Shown: positions 37,201-52,200 of the stretch, piece after piece
Numbering within the stretch: the first letter of the stretch is position 1
Layout of the letters: each line of letters begins with the position of its first letter
Source of the DNA: Notospermus geniculatus
Lineage: Eukaryota > Nemertea > Pilidiophora > Heteronemertea > Lineidae
DNA length: 64,000 nt
Direction: 5' to 3'
Assembly: GCA_002633025.1 (NCBI GenBank)
Contig: NMRB01000788.1
Coordinates: forward strand, 89,429 to 153,428
Made by a program: the position numbers and the translations under genes
The notes under the pieces: model-generated
Told to the model about the DNA's origin: nothing
Database searches by the model: none
What the model saw: only the letters and a program-made list of their open reading frames with translations

Positions 37201-40200
37201 GTAAATTTCAGTCAGATTCGACGTCAAATATGGCCGCCAGGGAGCCATCTTGAAAAATGGACTTCGACCCACACCTTATAAATAGTGGGAGCTAGGATGC
37301 TTTAACCGTGCCGAAATATTTGTCTTGGTACCGTCTACTTATATGCCAAATTTCGGTTCGATTGGACTTCAACATGGCTGCCAGGCGGCCATCTACTACT
37401 CCGTTGGAGACGACCTCAATGATGAGTCCAGCTCAGCAATGTCCCCTGCACTTGTAAAAGAATAATTCTCCAGCCATGTGGACTGAAGATATATAATGGC
37501 ATTGTCATGCTATCCAATCAATGTCATCTTCCATCATGCCTGCTAGTAACAGGGGTCGGACTTTATCCAATTTCATGGGCGATCACCATCTTACGGCCAA
37601 GGCACTGTTTCATTGATTGATTGAGGACAGGGAGTCACTCAAAATAGCATGATATATCTTGTCATTTGATGGCTTAAAATAACTGTTGTAAATGTTACGA
37701 AATTCTGGATGGACATATCAATGATAACAGATGCATCGGAATGAAGAGGAAAGGCAAAACGCATGGACCGTTACCTGCTCATTTCCAGTGGATTAAACAG
37801 TACGATTGGCCAATAAGTAACTTTACAAAAATGGCAAAGCATAATAGCAATGACATTACCAAGTGTTTCCTGTGTGATATGGCTCTGTAAATTCATTTTT
37901 GCTGCAAATTCTATGATTGAGATCCTGCCTGATGTGGCAAGAAACCAAGATCAATTACTCCATTTTGCAAGTGGGTGGGTAAATAAGAGCACAAAATAGA
38001 CTTCACTGCATGTAAATATAATCAAGGATGATGATAAGATGCTCTCATTTGATCCTGGTTGATATAGCAGATGTATTTACTCTCAGGATTTTATCATTTC
38101 AATGGCATTAGATTTCGACGCATTGCTCCTGTGACTAGTTCTCACTTTCATCAAACCTTGCGGATGCATCAGTAATATCTTGTGATTGGTGGAGTAAATG
38201 CATAATATTCCGAAGAACAAGTATGCCAAATGCTCTAACCAAACATTCTCTGAAATCTCCAGGTACAATGTATGCAAATCTGAAACAGCAGAACTCTAGG
38301 CTGCTATCGCTTGTTCAGGAACAAAATAAAACATCATTTGCTTCCACTTTCCTGATGTCTTCCCACCAGCCTGAAATCACAGACATCTGAATACATCGTA
38401 TTCCTTTTTGTCTGCTCCAGTCATCATCATCATCTCCTTCGTGACCTTTGTGATCAATGTATACACCTGTGTTGCTCATGGAGTAGTCCATCTCTGATGG
38501 CCACCCTAAAAACTTTCGGCAGACCTTCTCAGAAATGGGGCACTCATCATGTTCTGGTTGTGATGATGATACCCTATATAATAGTGATATTTGCCTGTTA
38601 ACAAGACATCGTTACTCAATTGTCACAACATGGTGTACTCAACTGATTGCCATCACATAAGATAGGTTCCCTAGTCCATTTAGAAACTAACAAGTGACCG
38701 GGACTTGCATCCATAATTCTCTGATCTAGAAGGACTGTTTCACCATGGAACAAGGAAGCCAACATCACATTCTGGCCATCAATGATGGTATCACTCAGAG
38801 GAGCATGATCTAGAAGATGACTACTAGCCTCACTCTTCAGCAACATGCACGTTGATGGTAGTACGAAGCTAACTGCAGTTGACCATGTTCCCCCATTGAT
38901 CACCAGTGGAGATCAGCCAGTACTAGTAGCACATCAATTTCAGGATGTTCCAGAGAATTACGATTCTTTGTGCCGAACTATTCAACCAACCTCAGCACTT
39001 ACATCACATCATTACTTTGACTGCTTTATTGATGATGATCTGAGTAATGGACAAGTAATCCTCTATGAACTGTTAAGCCGCTGGTCATTAAGGGATCTCT
39101 GCTAGAAAGGGAATCTTTGGCTGTACGGGATTGACCCCAACCATGGAACTATACACTGTCTGTTGACATTTCAAAATGTTATCACTGAGAAATCCATCGC
39201 CCACCAATTTTTGATCGAACTTGATTGTGCCAGGAATGGCTGCTGATAAAGAGCGTTCATTTAAAAAGCTAGAAAAAACACTCTCGTCTGATGTAAACAT
39301 TCTTACCCCAACCCTACTAATTTTTCCAAACACATCAAATGTCATTGCAAATGAGTGAACTTATGGAAAACTTCAAAAATAAAACGCTGTAATACGATTA
39401 CTTATATGTGACTTTGAAGCACAACCTTGCTGACTTGACATCACATTAGAATCTGACGGGGATCCCATGAGATTCCCTGGTAGCCTGTCTGGCTTGATGT
39501 AATTACTTGGCCCTTTGTTGCTGGCGTGGTCATGACATTTCATGTCTGCATTTCTTGGTGACATGCTTTTGCTGAACATGGCAACTCAGATGCTTACGGG
39601 TTGGTGTTTGTGTTGTTAGTGAGGTTGGGTGGCTGCCACCTAGATTAATACCAGTTTGCATTGATTCCCATATCTGACTTCAGGGCCGGATCGGGGGGGG
39701 GGGGGGNNNNNNNCCCCCCCCCCCCCCGGATATTTTGCTCTCAGATGCCAGGAAAATGCATCTGAAAGCACTTAAATTGTCAAATTTTAATGGGGCGACC
39801 CCCAGACCCCCGTTTCGGCTTTGCACTTTCGTTGTCCGCCGCCTCCATCGAGCTACGTCCCCCTTTCTGTCAACCCTGGATCCGGCCCTGGACTTCCAAT
39901 CTTTTTACTTCCATGGATACACCAGCAAAAGATTGGCTGCTTCCTCTGAAATCATTCTGTACTAAGATGAGTCGGTTGTCAATAAACCAATAGCTAGGTT
40001 TGTGAGCAAAAATGTCATTCTGCTTTAAGTCGGGTCTAATCCTTGTTTCATCTATAATTACATTATTGATCGCTTTGTTGTCACCATTTCTTTTCATCAC
40101 TCCCCCTTCTTCTCCTGACATCTTGATAGGATTACTCCTCCGATAACACACTCTCTTGGTATATATACATTTTGATTGCCTCGCGATCTCTAGAGGCTAT

Positions 40201-43200
40201 CAAGCATGCAGGGGAGATGATGAAACACCTGTAGCTGTGGATATTGCTGACAGCCCATATTTGTCTAGAAGCTTGAAGTCACGAGTAGGGACATGCCATC
40301 AGCATCTCACTGGTCGGAATTCTCAATATCCCGTGAGGTGATGGTAGGCCCTTTCATGCATGGCATGTTCGACCATGCACATGGCTAAGGGCCGTCTACA
40401 AGCAATGATACTCGCATGCACTCCTTCTGCCATAGACTATGGCCATTCTTCTTTCAACACTCTCAAAATACAACATGCATCAGTGGATGCGTGTGATAAT
40501 TCTTGCTTCTGCATGGTTGGCCTTTCCTTCAGTATCTCAGCTGAGCACCTGGCCCTTGGGCCTCTTGTTGCATTGGATATTCCCTGTGCTCTCTCCAGAT
40601 TATTGCGGTATCCACGAGTTACAACTTTTCCCTGTGTCCCACCCACTCCATCAATACTCTTAACAAACAATTTTATGATGAACAAAAATATTGCCTTTCA
40701 GTGCATGATCTTCTAATCTTTTTGTCGGTCAGTTATGATCTTGATTGCTGTGTCCAAATTTATCCCTCTGCTGTTCCATCACTTTGAACCTTCCATCAGG
40801 TTAGATGACAATTTGAATGGGACTTCTTCCTAATCCTAGATCGATTTTTTCCACCATTCTTCGCCATGGTGAACTGCCCTCGTGACATTTGCCTTATTTT
40901 GTAGGAGACATTTCATGGTTTATCATCATATGTGATTGGATCTCTTCCTGCTGCACTTATGTGAATATACTGCAGTTGTTCAATTCATTCGAAATACGTC
41001 ACGGTGAAAAGAATCAGTTTACTGCTACATACTTGTATTTTGACTACCATTACCAACCACCAAGCCTGTTGTCATCTGAAAATGTCCCCGAAGTTGAGTT
41101 GGTAGACAGACAGCTTGTGAAAAAAACATCTTTCTCCTCCCCAACATAGTGTTCTTTGATGTACAAGAATAGGATAGGAGTGATCCATGTTCATGGCAAA
41201 TCTATTTTTTTTCTTCCTGTACTTGGAAAAGATCCGGCCATAATTGAAGTGCTTTCGCTGTGTTCATCTTTCCCAAATGGCCTGTTCTTGGATGACAGTT
41301 GAAAAGAAAATTGCAGGCCTCTATAGAGTAAAGCCTACCGCACATCGACCTTCGACTGGAAGCAACTGAACGCAACAGTCGCTATATCGGTGTACGCGTT
41401 CTGCGCACATCGGTTACGACTGGTCATTGTGGCAACAAGTGGCACAATCCAGTCTTCAATCTGGAGCGTGCACATCAAACAGGCAACTGAACTGAATGCT
41501 ACACGGAAATTGTCGATGTCTTCCGATCGGACCACTCAGGATTCCATCACATGACCAGGTGTGCTCCACAAAGAAAGGAAATTCATTGCCAGAGCGCGCA
41601 CATCGAAAGTGACTGAAGACAACTAGAAGCAACGGTCAGCAAGGAGTAGAACATGGGCAACTGGCTGGAACTAGCGGCAACGGTCGGCAATAGCGTTGCC
41701 GGGGCGCGCACATCGGCCTGTTTGAGCATCTGATCAGTTGCTGCTGTTTCCAGCCAGTCGCCCACCGTTGCAGGAAATGCCATTGCCGGTAGTTACTTCC
41801 AGTCGCAAGGTCGATGTGCGCTACTCTTCATTCCAAATCCCCTTGGCGCGAGGTTTTCGGCCGATATCTCCTCAACGGCTGGGCCAAATTCAACATACCA
41901 TACATCAATAAACTTGTCTTTCTTGCCGGTATCTTTCTGCTATCTTCATTTTTTGCGTAAGGCCTGCATAACGGATCTCTTTCTCAAAACCCATTTCATT
42001 TCGCGATGCTGTTCAGTGCAGTTTACACGTGCGCGATGCATTGCGTCATTTCAAAATGGCCGCNACAGAACTTAGATGTGATTCAACGCTAGCTTCCGCA
42101 ACTCCTGCTGAAGGTTTATGAATGAGTTCCCTGACTGAGCTGTTTGGCCTTGTTATCTGTCATAGGTTGACCTTTATGGTAACATCTTCCCCTCCTCAAG
42201 CCACTGAGTATAACAAGTTCACTTTGGATATCAAATGTCACATCTAGCTTCGGATTTCAGCTCTAACTGGAAGATATTGATATTAAAGAACAGTTTGCCT
42301 GGAGGATGAACTGCAGGTTTTTCTTCTGGAAATTATTGTCAATATCTGGCTGGTTTCCACCGAAAAAGTTGACTTTGTAATGCAGATTAGATTGTTTGAA
42401 CATCTATCACCAGCACTTTGCATTACCACCCACTACCTCGCCATGCTTTCATTCCTTGGTCTGTATCTAACTTCTTGCTGGGTATACTTGACACCTCTGA
42501 AGGATCTGAAGTTGGAATGAATTATATACATTGTAATTGGAACATCTCTCCTGTCACCGAGCTGACAGATCCATTAGAGCAATTCCTGCTGGTGACTTTA
42601 TGAGAATTCCATTGGCCACCATTGTTGGTGGGATGCATGAAGATTGATTACTCAGGTTCTTTGTACGACTCCCTAGCGAATAACTAAACATCATGCTTGC
42701 ATTTACAACTACATCCTATTGAGTAATTATACTAATAAGCAATTTTTTCTTCTAACTTTTATACAATTTTGGATCTACCTATTTCTGTTGGGGAGATTTT
42801 TCCTAATTCTAACTTTTCCATCATTTTCCATTGCAGTATCTGCAGAACGATATGATCCAGAAGCAGATGAAGACGACAGTGAGCCAGCGGTAAGCATCTT
42901 CTTTTGGTAGGATAAATGCCCCTCGCTCAAGGACAACGGAAGCTTGACATACATTGTAGTTGCAAAAATAAACATGGCATTTAAACCTCTGTCTCAGATT
43001 ATGTCTGCTTTCTCTGCCATAGCAAGAAGCCAGCTCTATCTAAAGGTCAGTTTATCTGAGCTGTTGTATAAAAAATAAAGTTGTGCACTTCCGCCCCTAA
43101 GGAGCTTGGCAGCATTCACTTTTCTCAGTGCCTATCAAAGGTGTGAAGACAAAGAAAATTCTGGATGGAGAACATGGTGATTTGGGAATCTCCTCCCTAG

Positions 43201-46200
43201 CATGAGGGTGTATAACAAGGCTGATTTTTTTGACGTGTTCTTAAACTCCTGAATTTGGACCTTGAGAAGGAAGTTGTTTGCATGAGAGTGAAATTGGCAA
43301 GGCAGGTGGCTGGCGGCCGGGGACTACCACAACAACGAGTTATGATAGCACTTTGCCGGGGCAGATTACCGGTCATTGGAGGCCAATCATGAGACTTGCT
43401 GCTAAATCTCTATCAGGATGATGGATTTAACAGCTTCAAAGGAAGGACTTGGCATAATCCTGTTGTGTGATGGATGATGGTCCAGGGCTGGACGCGGGAT
43501 TAATGATTCGACCTTGTCCCAATAGAAATTGCCCAATTTGGCTTGGCGTCCTGTGGTAGGAATCCACAAGAAAAACTGCAGTAAAGCTACTTCTGCACAT
43601 TCATCCAGTTGCTTGGTATTTGTGGCCTTAAGATAATATTTCTTCAGTTGAAGAAGAAAGGGGTGCTTCATCTTCGTCTCTTGAAGAATGGTAACTGCAA
43701 TCAGAATGCTTACGCCACAGCCTCTGTTGTAAACTCCACCTCTGGCACAACCCATTATGAAATTTATTTGGACTGGAGCAGATTGTTGACAAATTGGCAC
43801 AAAAAGATTCCTTTTGATTCACTTGTTATTCCCTTCTGATTAACATCTGCTTCTGAGCTTGGAAGTTGTAAGCCGTTTTTGTCAAGATGGACAAATGTGC
43901 TTCATACCTCAAGGAATAATGTTTCTTGCATAAGAAACCAGTGTGCTAAGAAGCTCAATCAAAAGTGAGATGACACATTGTAGAGCATATGATGCGGACT
44001 TGTGCATCCAAAGCATTGATTGAAGCAGCTCAAGCAGTTAGCAATTTTTTCAACCGTTACATGACAAGCTTGAAGCCTCTCTTAGAAAGTTGTTGGTATT
44101 AGACTGAGTGCTTCTCCGTTTGGATCTGAGTAGCCACGCTTCATTATCTGATCACGTTCCATTCCTAGGGCTTCCGAGGTTCTTTCAGAAAATGGAGTGG
44201 CAGCAGCATGTTGTTTCACCGCTATCCTAATGGTTAACCAACTCAATAAAGTAAGATAGAGGGGGATGTCCAGGGTTCATTAGTTTTTCAAATGGCAAAA
44301 ACAGAAAGATAATACAGGTCTGTGGATGGGCAAGTCTGCAGGTCAGTCAGGAGATATCAAACATGGCAAAGTTCAGTCCTGCCATTTGCTGCTGTGTACT
44401 CACAGCAAAATGTTTTGACAAATACTAAGTGATATACACAAATACTAAGTGAACTCCTAATACTGAAAGGAAAATCATTCTTCAGACAATTTTGCTTTAA
44501 CACACCCATGTTGTCTACCAAAGAGATGAGGGCTACCAACCAGTACCAGGCAAGGATTCAATATTGTGCTTCACAACCTTGCTCGATTTATAATACCACT
44601 GACAGAACCCAATATCACGGTGGTATGCCCTGTAGACACCTTATTGCTTTCTCAGACATCGCCTGCGGACAATATTGTCCTCTCGAAGTGACATACGAAT
44701 TCCATTCTTAGCAGAAGTCATTGTGTCCTAATGGCGTGTTGATGGAGCTTGTTGATCTTCCCTCCAGCATCGTCTGCCTTGACCATGGTGAATTTGCAAA
44801 AATCATTCAAAATTTCATCCCTTAAATAATGAGAAATCCTGATGGTATGGATCTACGGAATATAAGGATTACTATGCCGAGCATGCTGTTTGCTAAGCAA
44901 TTGAACGTTGTGAGTAGGATTGAGCTCAATCAAAATGCAGCTCCAGACTATTCTTGTGTCTAATAGAGCTATGTTTCTGAGCGTTCTGGGGCTGTTAACC
45001 TTCTCTACCGTAAAAGCCTTGCTAATTTGAGCTTCTTCTCTGGCTCTTTTTTTTCGCTCTTGACAACTCACCTCAAGTCTTTGGTGCCAAATGCAATCTC
45101 TCTGGCCTTATTGCACCAGAGAGCATAGACCCGCCTCAAACCATGGGGTACTTACTGCCAGTTCTTCTATACCTGCCATCGGAAATCGAACACAAAGCTG
45201 AAGGGACATAACCTTCATGTTGTTCTCTGATGATGATCTTGTGTGGGAATCACTGATTCTTGTCTGGATGCGTATTTACCATGCCACTGTTCTCAATCTT
45301 CCTCATCCATCCACTGACATCTATTACTGCTGTTATGACTTGGCTGATCTGTAACAGAGTGATTGATCTTGCCAGCATTGCGCCTTGAACCAAAGATGGT
45401 CAAATACATTAATCTCTCTGTCTCTGAACTGTTAGCATTGTAAGTTCTAGAGGGACAGTCAACATCCTTTGGGCAATATCGGTAAATTATTACGGTGGCT
45501 TGCTGTGATTGATGTCGTGGCTACTTTCCATAACAATATCACTAAAATGGCCTGGCTGGATGAGAATATTAGATTTTGCAACTTAACTCTTTGAGGAGAC
45601 TCGCATATGTGCCATCACTGGCTGTGCAAATACTGCTGAAATGAGATGGTTACTTCTGCCAATATCTGAATAACATGTCACTCTGTAATAAATCGCCAGT
45701 AGCATTCCCTCGTGTAAGGTGATGGCATTCGATAAAGCAATTTATCAGTTTCAAATCCCTCAATTAGGTATCAGTTACTTTGGCTGATGGTGACGTTTTT
45801 TTGGTCCAGCCATGAAGGAATGCTGCTCTAGGTTTATTTTCCTGTGCAAAACTCAGGTCAAGTCTGATTGAATCTGTATCTATACTGGGCTAGAAAATGG
45901 TGTGGGAGCAAGAACAAAGTTCTCCTTACTTGTTCATATTGTTGGTGGCTGATAATCATTGTGCCACCTAGGCCTAAAGTGCTAGGAAAAGCCCTGCAAA
46001 TAAGAAGTTCTCTGTTAAAGTTTTCTGGTATTTTATTTGCCATTATCTTGATAAAATTTTATTTTAGATTAAATGACCAATGGCTATTGAGGCTCTTCTG
46101 CAATGAAAGTGCCGTAGTGGTGTAATTTGATTTTGTTAACTGTAGTTTCAATTCAACAACATTATCGAAGTGACTGTGACCTGAAAAAAATCTTTAAAGA

Positions 46201-49200
46201 TGTTTGGAAGAAGTTGATTAGAGGTGGAATATAAAAATTGTTTTAGTGTCTGAGGCCAGCGTCAGAGGTTCTGGAGCAACTTGTGTTGATTTATACCGGT
46301 ACGTCCTGGCAGTGTTGGTCCTGGAGTCCCACTTGCTGGGAACAATTTCGATAAGTCACTGCATGACCACTTGGCAGTTTTTTGATTTCTGAACATGCAC
46401 AGTTCATCAAAGCATGTATATGTTTCATGGAGATTTTTGCTTTTGAGAGTCCCCTGCTTATGAAAACAGAATTCAAATCCAATTTGCGAAGTTGAAATGA
46501 TTTGCTTTCAAAGCGAGATCCGCATTCAAGCGTATTCAATAAGTTGGAGAGATTCGAGGAGCACTGTCTCTCAGTGAAGTACATTTTAATTGATGAGTTG
46601 GATCCAAATGAATGAGCATGTGGAGCCAAGCTGTCAAAGACCATTAGCTCTTCTTGTTAACAACAAGAGGTCCTAATTTATGTCTCTACATGTCTGCCGC
46701 TTCATCACATAGTTTGAGTCCCTAGCAGAAGTATGTGTTCACAAACTGTACTAAATTGATGAACAATTTGAGAGTTGCAGTGCTTGCCTTGATGGTAACC
46801 TTCATACCACGACCCTNCAACCAGGTCAGTTTGATGCATAACATTGCTGTGGTTCACCTGATGACTGCGTCTTATAGGGAGGTGCGTCTTATAGGGCAGT
46901 GCGTCTTATGTATGGATTTCGTCAAGGGTTTAGGGTGAAATTAGGGGGTGCGCCTTATAGTCAGGTGCGCCCTATAGTCGCGAAAATACGGTACATGTAC
47001 AGTGTACATGTTTTCCATGTCAATCTGATGCCTCACGCTGTCAGTTGAGCTGTTCTATTCTGCTCCATGCTTTCATCAAACCAGCAACAATCTAGTAACA
47101 GGAGAACAGTCCATTCAACCAATTTGTGGCTTCGATTTTAGATTGATTGTGGTCGCCTCTTCCCCATAACAATGGTGTGAGAGCCGTGATAGGCATTCTG
47201 GTGAAAAGATAGTCTTGTCTCTGGTGTTGGATGATGCTCTAGGGAAGGTGTTGATCGATTTCCCTGCAAGGACAGAAAAACTAGCTTGGGTGGGTCAGCT
47301 TGAATGAGAAAGAAAGATCTCAGACTCAGAGCATGTCCTGTTCCGATTTGGGAAGTGAAAATGGGATTAGGACGGATTTGGAGTGGCTCAGTGAGGCTGG
47401 GGTGATTAGCCTGTATTGTCTCGAGAGAGTGACGTCAGGAAGAGTACTGATCTGCAGTCTTAAAAGGTGATTGACAACTAACACAGGTCTCCATTTACAA
47501 CAAACAGAGAATTGGTCAGCATCCTGATGATTTGAGATTGAATTGGAACTCTTAAGTAAAATGGTTGGGAAATACTGAAATTGACTTCAGCAAGTTGATT
47601 AGTCAAGGCAGTTTCTGTGGACTGAAATATTAAGTTGGGTTTCGCAAGCAGCGAAGTAAAGCAGTAGAAAAATGCTTCGCCAGACGGCAGTTTGATTGAA
47701 AGTTGTGATGATTCATAAATTACTAGTACTTCAAATAGAAGGTTTTAGATGGCATGGACAAGAAATGAAACTAAAGTATGATTTCAGTTTATTATGAACT
47801 GAGGTTTCTAGAAACCGTACAAGCTAGATGAAATTTAGACCTTTCCATGATATTATGTCCCTTTATTTTTGCAGGTGGTGTATCCCAAAACTGATGAACA
47901 AAGAAAAAGCTTAAGTGAAGCAGTGAAACCCATCCTTCTATTCAAGAGTCTAGACCCAGTAAGTGTTTCCTCAATTAACTCCGAGCTAGCTCTTCTTCCT
48001 CAGTGTTCTACTATATCAGCTCTGCTTGGCTGAACATTGTAATTAGATCACGACTGTTTACGAAGATATATACAGTATAAACGATTACCCACCCCCAATG
48101 GAAGACTAACCTCGAAGTTAATTCAATTTAAAGCAAGTTTTTAACGTTATCTCATTTAATCTGTTCCCTTCGGACAACTTTTTTCTGGTGTAATTTATGT
48201 TACTACGAAAAATTTGTAAGGCAAGCAAAGTGTATGTTACCAATTTCCTTTTGCCATATGTCACTCAGAACCCTTGCTGGTCCATGTGCAAGACCCTGAA
48301 GGTGTGACGTACCTCTCCATTGGGCTTGATGACTTGAGCACCAAATATGGCATATTAGCTCTTTTGACAATATTGCGTATAAATATATGGCAGAGGGAAA
48401 CCAGAGTGCCCATACCTGCGCTGTCAAACAGTTGCTGTCCGTCACAAAAGAATGGGTGAGTCTGGGGATTGAACCCAGAACCTCAGAGGTGACAGCTGTT
48501 GATGTTCTGACTGTGCCACGCTGACATCCTGCTCCATCGACGACACCCCACCCACTGTCTCCCACATCTGGTCGGAACAATGGCAACCTCAAGATAACCA
48601 CAAATAATATCCCCGTTCGTCATTAACGGTACAATGCCTGGTTACCATGGCAACTTGCAATGCCGAATGCGGCAGGACATGAAGCTATGAGCATTTATGA
48701 AAGAGTTGTACGACAGTGCGGCTCTGTTCAAAGACATGAAACCAGCGAGTGCATGTTCACCCGGTGGGGGATTACTTCAAAGTCACACCTGTAAGATTTG
48801 TTGAGCTCGATAGAAGACCACTGCAGGAGATTCCTGTGGAATGATGAGATAAGACCGGTGCTCTTCCATGGCTGCATACGCGGTCTACCTCTCTGTCAGT
48901 ATCACATGAAGAGTGAGTCTGGTGAGGGAGTGAACAAGGACCCTGACTGATGACAATGGGGACCCTAGCCCACTGCCTCAATAGGTGACACTACTATAGT
49001 GGCAAAACGATTGAAATGAAACTGACATCCCGGTCCTGATCAATTTCCCATACAAAAGGCGTCCATTGTATAGGACCGCAGGTTTCGGTGTGCTGCCCTC
49101 GATCGTAGCTAGAATCCCCATTGAGAGCATCACTTCCACTACCGGTACTAATTGTGCACTTCACCAAGTTCATCAAGTGCTGACAAGAGAACTTTCAATG

Positions 49201-52200
49201 CAACGTAGATTTCACACTGCTTTCCGTCTATCAACTTTTTCCGAGGTGCAGTCCTTGCACCAACAATTCTCATCCATTGAACAGCTTGCTTATGGATTTC
49301 CAATACTAATGGTAGCTTTTTTGTCCTTCAGGAACAAATGCAAACCGTTATTGATGCTATGTTCGAAAAAGTGGTAAGTACATGTAAGGTGTTGTCGTGC
49401 GCCCAAATACTCAAAGGGTTTTGCATGTCACAAAGACAATTTTACGGCATGGACGCCCAAGTGTGGACATACATGTGTACACACTGCAAGGCTAGGCCTA
49501 GATCTCTGTACTAGTGCTACACAGTATAGAGTATGTCTGATAGACTCCCCCTTATCTTATTTTTACCATCCGACATGTCAGAGAGCAGAAAGTGGCAAGT
49601 CGATTGTGAACCATGTGAAGGGGAAATAAACCTTCCCATTAATAGCTTGTGTGAACATTAATTAGAAAGTTGAATAATAGACCTTCACAACTGATGGCTG
49701 TTCTCAATCTTAATGTTCAATCATTTGTGGTGTTGGCTCAGGAAAAACTACATTTCATTGCCTGTAACGATTTGCGGCTCATGGATTGATATTCTAAAAA
49801 AAACGGTTTGTTATTCAAGATTGAACTGTGATCTGACACTGACAGATGTTGCTTCACTACTCTTCCCTGGACCACTGATTTAGATGTTCCTCTTCAATAC
49901 CACTATTCCAAAAGACCTTGGTAATATTCCATGCATGAACGTGAGTTAAGAGGTCATTTCGATGACAGATGTGCAATAGACGGGAAGGCAAGCTCCCAGG
50001 AGCATGGCAGTTAAACATCGTTCAAAATCTAGTCGCATCAGATGACAGTCAATCATATTGGAGCGATAAAATCTTGCATGTTATACCCAGGGTAATGTGA
50101 GATAGGAGATAAATGCTGTATTTATGAAGGCAGTTTCACCAGCATACATGTGTGAGACTTCCAATTACTATGACCCTTGATCATGTAGGACAGACCATCA
50201 GACACAGTGGAGACATTGATCCCTGTTGCATCTGGGGTACTTGACAAGGGGGGTGGGTGGGGGTGGATGCTTCAGTGCTGCATGTTTTCCATGCAGTTCC
50301 TCAAAATATATGATTCTGTCACCCACTCATTGGTTTGCAAAGTGGTTCTCGTGAATTGCACCCGCTCCATGACGCTGAAATACAGGCCCTGGGGATATAG
50401 AAGAGTAATTTCCTCCATCTCCATTCCTATTGTTAGTCATACAAAATTAATATTCTGATGTCACAATGTCATCTCAGATACCTGACAATTCTATCATGGT
50501 GAATGAGGTCATATGCATCAGGACATACACAACTGGTTCAGCAGGGGACAAATTCACCATAAAATCTGTCCGTGGTAGTGCAGCAACAGTTGGCAAAAGG
50601 CAAATAGCACTCTCAAAAAATGGTTTGATTATTGGCAGGAAATTCGATGTATTTTAAAAATTATCTCATGATGGCGTAGGCATGCCATTAGTTAGATACC
50701 TGATTAATCCCCATGCAGGATGGATGGATACGTGACTAGACTAGATTACACCAAAATCTTACTGCAAATAATTCTTAAAAAGTCAGCCAAGTCCCTGTTC
50801 TTCTGCCAGGTGACCATGCTGAACTAGAATGAAAGAAGGTTCAATCTTCTCAATGTGACGTGGAATCTGACAAGTTCCGAGCTGTTCATGTCAAACTGAT
50901 GTCCATGTTTCAACAGTTAGCTCATCATTTAAAAAAAGACAACTGTTCATGATTTGTCGTGTATTTGCAGGTCGAACCTGGTTACCATGTTATAGATCAG
51001 AGAGATGACGGAGACAACTTTTATGTCATTGACAGGTAAGAAAAGAAAAAGTGACCCAATCCTGTATGAAGTACAACATAATTTGCTAAGCAGATGCCTT
51101 GCTGGCATGAGATTCTTCATGTGGCAAATACTGTAGAATTGAAATAAAAGAATCTCCATACACAACGTAAGACTGCATCAAAGGACCTGATGTATGTCCT
51201 CCGATTACATAAGCTATTTGCATCATCAGTGTTGACAAGGATTCAAATTTGGAATACGGTAATAGTTTGCTCCTTGCTCTGTTTGTCTGTTGAGTTCTGG
51301 TAACTCCTTGACTGGCATACATGTACCATGCAGTTAGCATAGTTCTGGTATTCACTGGCTCTGGCATACCATGCAGTTGGCATAGTTCTGGTATTCACTG
51401 ACTGTGGCATACCATGCTGTTGGCATAGTTCCGGTATTCACTGACTCTGGCATACCATGCAGTAGGCATAGTTCTGGTATTCACTGACTGTGGCATACCA
51501 TGCCATTGGCATAGTTCCTGTATTCACTGACTGTGGCATATCATGCAATTGGCATATATTCTTGAATTTAAATGATCCTGGCAGCATTCACTGACAAACA
51601 ACTGCATACCATGCAGTTGGCATAGTTGCCAGGGTATTCGTGCCATCATGCCTACCACTGTAGTTTCTCCATTACTGTCTACATCCGGTACTATGCTTGA
51701 TCAATACACTTGTGTATTCCTCCGTTGTGGGCTTGCATGGAGTATCTTGATCTTGCATGCATCAAGCAAGCAGGGTTGTAAAACGTACATGAAGAGTCTA
51801 TATTTGCAATAACTCTTACTGTGTGATTCATGTCCATTCTATATAAAGACTATCATAATGCACTAATGTACATTTATCCGGAGGATTTCCTGGCGATGGG
51901 GTATAGTTGCTGTTGTGATCTTGATGGGTATAAATATAGCGTACATCTCCAGGGTGTAAGGAGAGCTGGAGTTTTTTTTCACCATCTCCAGGAATATAAC
52001 ACAGCATGTCCTGATGTGGTAATATAATTACACTACAGATGTAGACGTCATTGTGGACAGTGTTTCTTCATAGGTTAAATTAAAGTTCCCCCTCTCAGTC
52101 TCGCCAGTACACAAAGCATTGTGTCTGCAGCAAACGATTATCACGAAACTGATATCAGGCGATATACGACGTCCGTTGATCAAACGTTGTGTCACCGCGC

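Larger units (their letters stand above)
36114..37897. repeat. Direct repeats of about 500 bases flanking a 780-base element
   Basis: 36114-36613 matches 37397-37897, including CGACCTCAATGATGAGTCCA and GGCTCTGTAAATTCATT. Between them is a different repetitive element (36614-37396). The layout resembles LTRs, but the internal part has no retrotransposon frame and the flanks lack TG...CA ends. Serially assembled alleles with one insertion is likelier. Confidence 0.8.

Noticed and set aside
36114-37897. LTR retrotransposon with 500-base LTRs
   Set aside because: The flanking direct repeats lack TG...CA ends, primer-binding site and polypurine tract, and the internal part is a non-coding hairpin-led repeat.
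39707-39713. Meaningful sequence in the poly-G/N/poly-C stretch
   Set aside because: Symmetrical homopolymers around an N block are typical of failed sequencing or gap padding.
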